Shown here: positions 6,288-6,482 of the stretch, piece by piece
Position numbering within the stretch: position 1 is the first letter of the stretch
How the letters are laid out: the number at the start of each line of letters is the position of its first letter
Assembly (NCBI GenBank): GCA_026395615.1
Contig: JAPLYH010000025.1
Coordinates: 1 to 6,482, forward strand
Direction: 5' to 3'
Source of the DNA: Candidatus Parcubacteria bacterium
GTDB taxonomy: Bacteria > Patescibacteriota > Minisyncoccia > Minisyncoccales > PEYH01
DNA: 6,482 nucleotides
Translations under genes and position numbers: made by a program
The notes under the pieces: generated by a model
Database searches by the model: none
What the model was told of the DNA's origin: nothing
Seen by the model: the letters and a program-made list of their open reading frames with translations, nothing else

Positions 6288-6482
6288 ATGAGTACATTAC
6301 TTATTGTTATTATTGCGATTTTGGCCCTATTGATATTAAGCATAGTAGGGATGTTTAATCGTTTCGTGGTTCTCCGCAATAGAACCAAAGAAGCATGGGC
6401 AGATATAGATGTCCAGCTGAAAAGAAGATACGATTTGATTCCTAATTTAATAAGCACGGTTAAAGGGTATGCCCAACACGAA
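6288..6482 (+). CDS. lemA: LemA family membrane protein, N-terminal part (partial at right edge)
   Basis: The first 65 codons of a LemA family protein are present; full members are about 180-200 residues, so roughly two thirds lie beyond the window. There is one N-terminal membrane helix (about 3-22, [20 protein letters not shown]), then the family signature: [19 protein letters not shown], followed by [21 protein letters not shown]. LemA proteins are anchored by this helix with a helical domain behind it; their cellular role is poorly defined. The gene has its own promoter and is separated from groEL by a terminator, so it is likely a separate unit. Confidence 0.95.
   Translation, partial: MSTLLIVIIAILALLILSIVGMFNRFVVLRNRTKEAWADIDVQLKRRYDLIPNLISTVKGYAQHE

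Noticed and set aside
6272..6457. Minus-strand 61-codon frame at the right end
   Set aside because: It lies antisense to the clear LemA N-terminus and has no supporting features.

Overview
The window looks like chromosomal DNA from an AT-rich bacterium, most likely a member of the Candidate Phyla Radiation (Patescibacteria, Parcubacteria-like). This is an inference. It rests on the low GC content, tight gene packing with 8-29 nt gaps or short overlaps, poor Shine-Dalgarno sites, a tRNA without encoded CCA, and a family 5 solute-binding protein carrying an inserted peptidoglycan-binding domain. I associate that last architecture with this group from memory. TAA, TAG and TGA all end genes here, so the TGA-as-glycine code of Gracilibacteria/SR1 does not apply.

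Layout. Bases 1-583 (minus strand) hold the first 194 codons of ribonuclease J, which runs off the left edge. Bases 584-706 are an A/T-rich spacer with a small GC-rich island. Bases 707-790 (minus) are tRNA-Leu(CAG), with an unusual C at T-loop position 55. An imperfect hairpin at 801-836 separates the tRNA from a minus-strand operon at about 4127-852. In transcription order the operon holds a four-helix membrane protein of the Phage_holin_4_2/YvlD type, secG, a family 5 substrate-binding protein gene broken by an in-frame TAA, and a cupin-type (archaeal-type) glucose-6-phosphate isomerase. Divergent from it on the plus strand, bases 4200-6163 hold groES and groEL, closed by a perfect 19-bp terminator hairpin. 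At the right edge a consensus-like promoter (TATAAT) drives the 5' end of a lemA-family gene.

How the genes fit together. The minus operon is mostly an envelope and export unit: SecG belongs to the Sec translocon, the solute-binding protein would be Sec-exported and membrane-anchored, and the holin-like protein is in the inner membrane. The isomerase at the end is a cytosolic glycolytic enzyme that probably shares the transcript. The divergent chaperonin operon has no CIRCE operator that I can see.

Main points for a second look: the solute-binding protein gene has both a nonsense codon in its conserved N-terminal region and no ATG, GTG or TTG start in its 5' part; a peptidoglycan-binding domain is inserted between its lobes; the operon promoter sits so that the transcript may begin at the AUG (leaderless); and the tRNA has U55 replaced by C. 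I see no CRISPR array, insertion sequence, prophage or rRNA. No gene-free stretch exceeds 300 bases.
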